A stretch of 64,000 nt of DNA from UBA2834 sp963623365 (GTDB lineage Bacteria > Patescibacteriota > Saccharimonadia > Saccharimonadales > Saccharimonadaceae), in the NCBI GenBank assembly GCA_963623365.1, contig CAVFJY010000004.1, positions 15,040-79,039 on the forward strand, given 5' to 3'. Shown one piece after another: positions 61,807 to 64,000 of the stretch. Made by a program: the position numbers and the translations under genes. The notes under the pieces are model-generated. The model ran no database searches, had not been told where the DNA came from, and was given only the letters and a program-made list of their open reading frames with translations. Position 1 is the first letter of the stretch, and each line of letters starts with the position of its first letter.

Positions 61807-62330
61807 GCCCTGCCCCCAATTTCCCCCTCGATTTCAGCAAAAATAGCGGAATAGAGTGGCTTGCGAAAAGTTTCATTGAGACTGCAGATTTTATCGGCAA
61901 GCGTAAGCACAATTGCGGTGCGACTACGTGGCGGGGCGGGATTGAGTGGCCACATGTGCGTTTTCATAATCTGGGCCATTTGTGGCGTAACGGCGAAATC
62001 GGCAGCGGCGCAAGTGACAGCGGTACTAGCATGCGTAAAACCATGCAAACCTTTGCGATCGGCGTCCTTAATATGCCAATCGTAGAGAAAATAATCGTGC
62101 AAGAGAGCGGCGCGTACGAGGTCGGAATAGCTATCGCTTTTAATACGAAAAGCGGGCGCAAGCTTGACGCACATGCAGGCGACACTAATAGTGTGGTCGC
62201 GCACAGTTGTATTGCCGTGTTGAATGTATTGTACGCAACTTTGATGTTCGGGCGAATCGATTACATCTGCGCCATATTCGATTACTTTTTTCGCCACCCG
62301 ATCGAGCCGGCGCTGTTTGCGCGCGGTCAT
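61803..62330 (-). CDS. HD-superfamily hydrolase
   Basis: The 175-residue protein has the phosphohydrolase HD plan: RDHTISVACM (His 1), ALLHDYFLYDWH (the HD pair), HASTAVTCA and KTHMWPL, then LTLADKICSL (Asp). It probably hydrolyses a phosphate ester or a nucleotide. It is one base after trpS and overlaps the CmpB-like gene, so it lies within an operon. Confidence 0.88.
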   Translation of the reverse strand: MTARKQRRLDRVAKKVIEYGADVIDSPEHQSCVQYIQHGNTTVRDHTISVACMCVKLAPAFRIKSDSYSDLVRAALLHDYFLYDWHIKDADRKGLHGFTHASTAVTCAAADFAVTPQMAQIMKTHMWPLNPAPPRSRTAIVLTLADKICSLNETFRKPLYSAIFAEIEGEIGGRA

Positions 62331-62331
62331 A

Positions 62332-63357
62332 TTATTTGCGTAGTCCTAGCTGCTGCTGAACTTGATGTAATTTGACGTTGGCGACTTGGTTGGCGTAAGC
62401 CTCGCCGCTAGCTAAAACTGCTTCAACATCGTCGTCGGTAATAGCGGCGACACGGGCTTGAAAATCGGTGAGGAAATGCTCGACGCTATCAGCGACTTTG
62501 TGCTTGAGGTCGCCATAGCTAGTTTGGCCGGCCCAGTCGGAAATTACATCTTGCAAATCGCGATGTGCAAGTAAACTTTCAATTTGAAGCAAGTTACTAA
62601 TGCCCGGCTGGTTAATCATATCAAAACGAATTACACCCTCGGAATCGGTCGTAGCGGACATAATTTTCTTAGCGGCGTGCTTTGGCTGGTCGTTGAGACT
62701 GATTTTGCTGCGTTCATTTTCGCTGGATTTGCTCATTTTCTTGGTTGGATCGGTTAGGCTCCGAATACGGAGGCCTTTTTCAAGATGCATGAATTTGATC
62801 TGCTCTGCTTCGGCGGCGGGCACAGTAAAGAGTTCGGCGGTAAATTTGTTATTCATGCGAATAGCGATATTGCGGGTTAGTTCGAGATGCTGAAATTGGT
62901 CTTCACCGAGCGGAATATATTTAGCGTCATAGAGCAAAATATCGGCAGCCATGAGAATAGGATAATTAAACAAGCCAACAGTGATGGCGTCGGGATGCTC
63001 GCTGCCCTTTTCTTTAAATTGAGTCATGCGACTAGCTTCACCAAAAGGCGTGAAGCAATCGAGGATCCAAGCAAGTTCAGCATGTGCGGGGACGTGACTT
63101 TGGCGATAAATATGAATATTGGGATTATTTGCATCAAGCCCAGCGGCAAGATAATATTTGACACCTTTAATAACTTGCGCATAAAGCTTGCTGTGGTCAA
63201 TTGGCGTAGTGAAAGAATGTAAGTCGGGGATGAACATGTTAATTTGGCTGTCGTTCGCATACTCATGCGCGAGATTAATCATAGGAAGATAGGCGCCGAG
63301 AAAATTGCCGAGCGTTGGCTCCTCGTTGGCGCGAATACCAGTGAGAATAGTTTGCAT
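62332..63357 (-). CDS. trpS: Tryptophanyl-tRNA synthetase
   Basis: The 341-residue class I synthetase has GIRANEEPTLGNFLGA (HIGH-like), PILMAADILLY, GEDQFQHLEL and KKMSKSSEN (KMSKS, about 213). It charges tRNA-Trp. AAAGGA lies 9 bases before the ATG. Typical length. Confidence 0.96.
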   Translation of the reverse strand: MQTILTGIRANEEPTLGNFLGAYLPMINLAHEYANDSQINMFIPDLHSFTTPIDHSKLYAQVIKGVKYYLAAGLDANNPNIHIYRQSHVPAHAELAWILDCFTPFGEASRMTQFKEKGSEHPDAITVGLFNYPILMAADILLYDAKYIPLGEDQFQHLELTRNIAIRMNNKFTAELFTVPAAEAEQIKFMHLEKGLRIRSLTDPTKKMSKSSENERSKISLNDQPKHAAKKIMSATTDSEGVIRFDMINQPGISNLLQIESLLAHRDLQDVISDWAGQTSYGDLKHKVADSVEHFLTDFQARVAAITDDDVEAVLASGEAYANQVANVKLHQVQQQLGLRK

Positions 63358-63377
63358 AAATAAAGTCCTTTCTTTGC

Positions 63378-63818
63378 TTAATTAGCAGTCTTACGGAAAA
63401 CGAAGAGCTTGCTGAAAATATAGTTAGCGATAATGACGATGACTTGTGAGACGAGTGTCCAAACAACGACCCAAGTGTCGGAATTGAGCTCGAGTGCGGT
63501 GACGAAGAACCACATGATAAACATGTCGATGAGTAATGTGGCGACGCGCGAAGTGACGAATTTGCTGAATTCGCGAACCTTGTTGGTTTCTTTGCTTTCG
63601 AAAACGTATTTACGGTTGGCCCAATAGGCAAAAATGACGGCGCCAATCCATGAGGCAATGACGGCGATTTGGAGTTGGACAGCGTTTTCGGCGCTGAGAA
63701 TAGTAAAGAGGAGGATATATTTAATGACCAGCGACACGACGGTAGTTAACCCGCCGACGACAAGATAGTTGGCAATTTCACGATGCGCAGTATAAAGCGC
63801 GAGTAGTCTGTTCTTCAT
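63378..63818 (-). CDS. GtrA-like membrane protein
   Basis: The 146-residue protein has four helices with FLVVGGLTT-like ANYLVVGGLTTVVSL at the start and FAYWANRKYVFES, the GtrA signature. GtrA proteins help move or flip lipid-linked sugars in cell-surface glycosylation. TATAAT ends 7 bases before the ATG, so the mRNA is leaderless. It shares an overlapping divergent promoter with tRNA-Ala. Confidence 0.85.
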   Translation of the reverse strand: MKNRLLALYTAHREIANYLVVGGLTTVVSLVIKYILLFTILSAENAVQLQIAVIASWIGAVIFAYWANRKYVFESKETNKVREFSKFVTSRVATLLIDMFIMWFFVTALELNSDTWVVVWTLVSQVIVIIANYIFSKLFVFRKTAN

Positions 63819-63846
63819 TGCTCTTATTATAGCATTATGCTATAAT
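63818..63846 (+). promoter_or_regulatory. Overlapping divergent promoters of gtrA-like gene and tRNA-Ala
   Basis: Plus strand: TTGCTC (63818-63823), 17 bases, TATAAT (63841-63846). The minus-strand -10 TATAAT is 63826-63831, inside the plus-strand spacer. TTATAGCATTATGCTATAA forms a palindrome, so the two -10 boxes compete. Confidence 0.65.
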
Positions 63847-63875
63847 CTAGGTATTCCAATTCTGGAACTCGTTTT

Positions 63876-63951
63876 GGGGCACTAGCTCATTTGGTAGAGC
63901 GCTTCCATGGCATGGAAGAGGTGAGGAGTTCGAATCTCCTGTGCTCCACCA
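63876..63951 (+). tRNA. tRNA-Ala (GGC)
   Basis: 76 bases, acceptor GGGGCAC/GTGCTCC, anticodon loop ATGGCAT (GGC), T-loop TTCGAAT, encoded CCA. Its 3' end is directly followed by the same sequence as in the attachment region at 613-660. Confidence 0.95.
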
Positions 63952-64000
63952 AAAGTACCTTACTCGAACTATTAGGCTCAAAAAAATTTGAGTCGTTCGT
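63887..64000 (-). CDS. C-terminal tail of a second serine recombinase, antisense to tRNA-Ala (cut by window edge)
   Basis: The minus strand from the window edge is open for 37 codons. It starts DSNFFEPNSSSKVLLV, which matches SNFFKDKSSSNKLLVG of the first recombinase (residues about 567-585). It then reads antisense through tRNA-Ala as RRFELLTSSMPWKRST to a TGA. Recombinases integrated at tRNA 3' ends often end this way. The body of the gene should lie just beyond the window. Confidence 0.6.
   Translation of the reverse strand, partial: TNDSNFFEPNSSSKVLLVEHRRFELLTSSMPWKRSTK

Overview
The window looks like chromosome from a Candidatus Saccharibacteria (TM7) or closely related Patescibacteria genome. 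This is inferred from small, tightly packed and often overlapping genes, many starts placed only a few bases after an extended -10 box with no ribosome binding site, a small-genome core (dnaB, dnaX, holB, recR, hisS, trpS, rplJ/L), glutamine amidotransferase wall genes (murT/gatD), and many lineage-specific membrane or secreted proteins. TGA is clearly used as a stop (for example at the murT/gatD overlap), so the genetic code is standard.

Layout. 1-93: start of a UDP-glucose dehydrogenase. 140-7.8 kb: an integrated-element region with a large serine recombinase whose tail has become fused to a helix-turn-helix domain, a wrecked HNH nuclease, a lipoprotein convergent with a 1039-residue membrane protein, and a second helix-turn-helix gene ending in a tRNA-like attachment sequence. 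8.1-10.3 kb: a surface protein and a type IV pilin-like protein. 10.4-18 kb: a glycan cluster (damaged wecB, two glycosyltransferases, a metallo-beta-lactamase-fold protein, a sugar nucleotidyltransferase, a TM2-like membrane protein and a CapA-like protein). 18-22 kb: gatD-murT and an ABC-2 exporter in one overlapping minus-strand operon. 22-23.7 kb: a cutinase-like secreted hydrolase interrupted by TGA. 24-28.4 kb: thymidine salvage/uracil repair (tdk-tmk-ung), an adenylate-kinase-like gene and hisS. 28.5-32 kb: tRNA-Phe, an Ig-like surface protein, a glycine-rich protein and a SIMPL protein. 32-43.3 kb: glyA, recR-ybaB, a large membrane protein, dnaB-dnaX, an aquaporin, unknown membrane proteins and rplJ-rplL with its leader. 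43.3-53.3 kb: rlmH, lineage-specific proteins, a GH97 glycosidase and small enzymes. 53.4-57.4 kb: a second copy, in inverted orientation, of the large-membrane-protein/lipoprotein module. 57.5-64 kb: tRNA-Tyr, tRNA-Thr, a TPR protein, holB, an RluA-type enzyme, a CmpB-like and an HD protein, trpS, gtrA and tRNA-Ala, whose 3' end carries the junction of another recombinase element.

The most unusual features are the mosaic, inverted duplication of a giant membrane protein paired with a convergent lipoprotein; recombinase C-termini read through tRNA antisense or into a neighbouring HTH gene; absence of the usual structural zinc cysteines from MurT, DnaX and RecR; a family of near-identical strong promoters driving unrelated lineage-specific small proteins; and a dispersed short sequence built on GATGCGTAACTTTG that also occurs inside dnaX. 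Three genes (wecB, the cutinase, a YhhN-like gene) carry frameshifts or in-frame TGA; whether these are decay or assembly error cannot be decided here.
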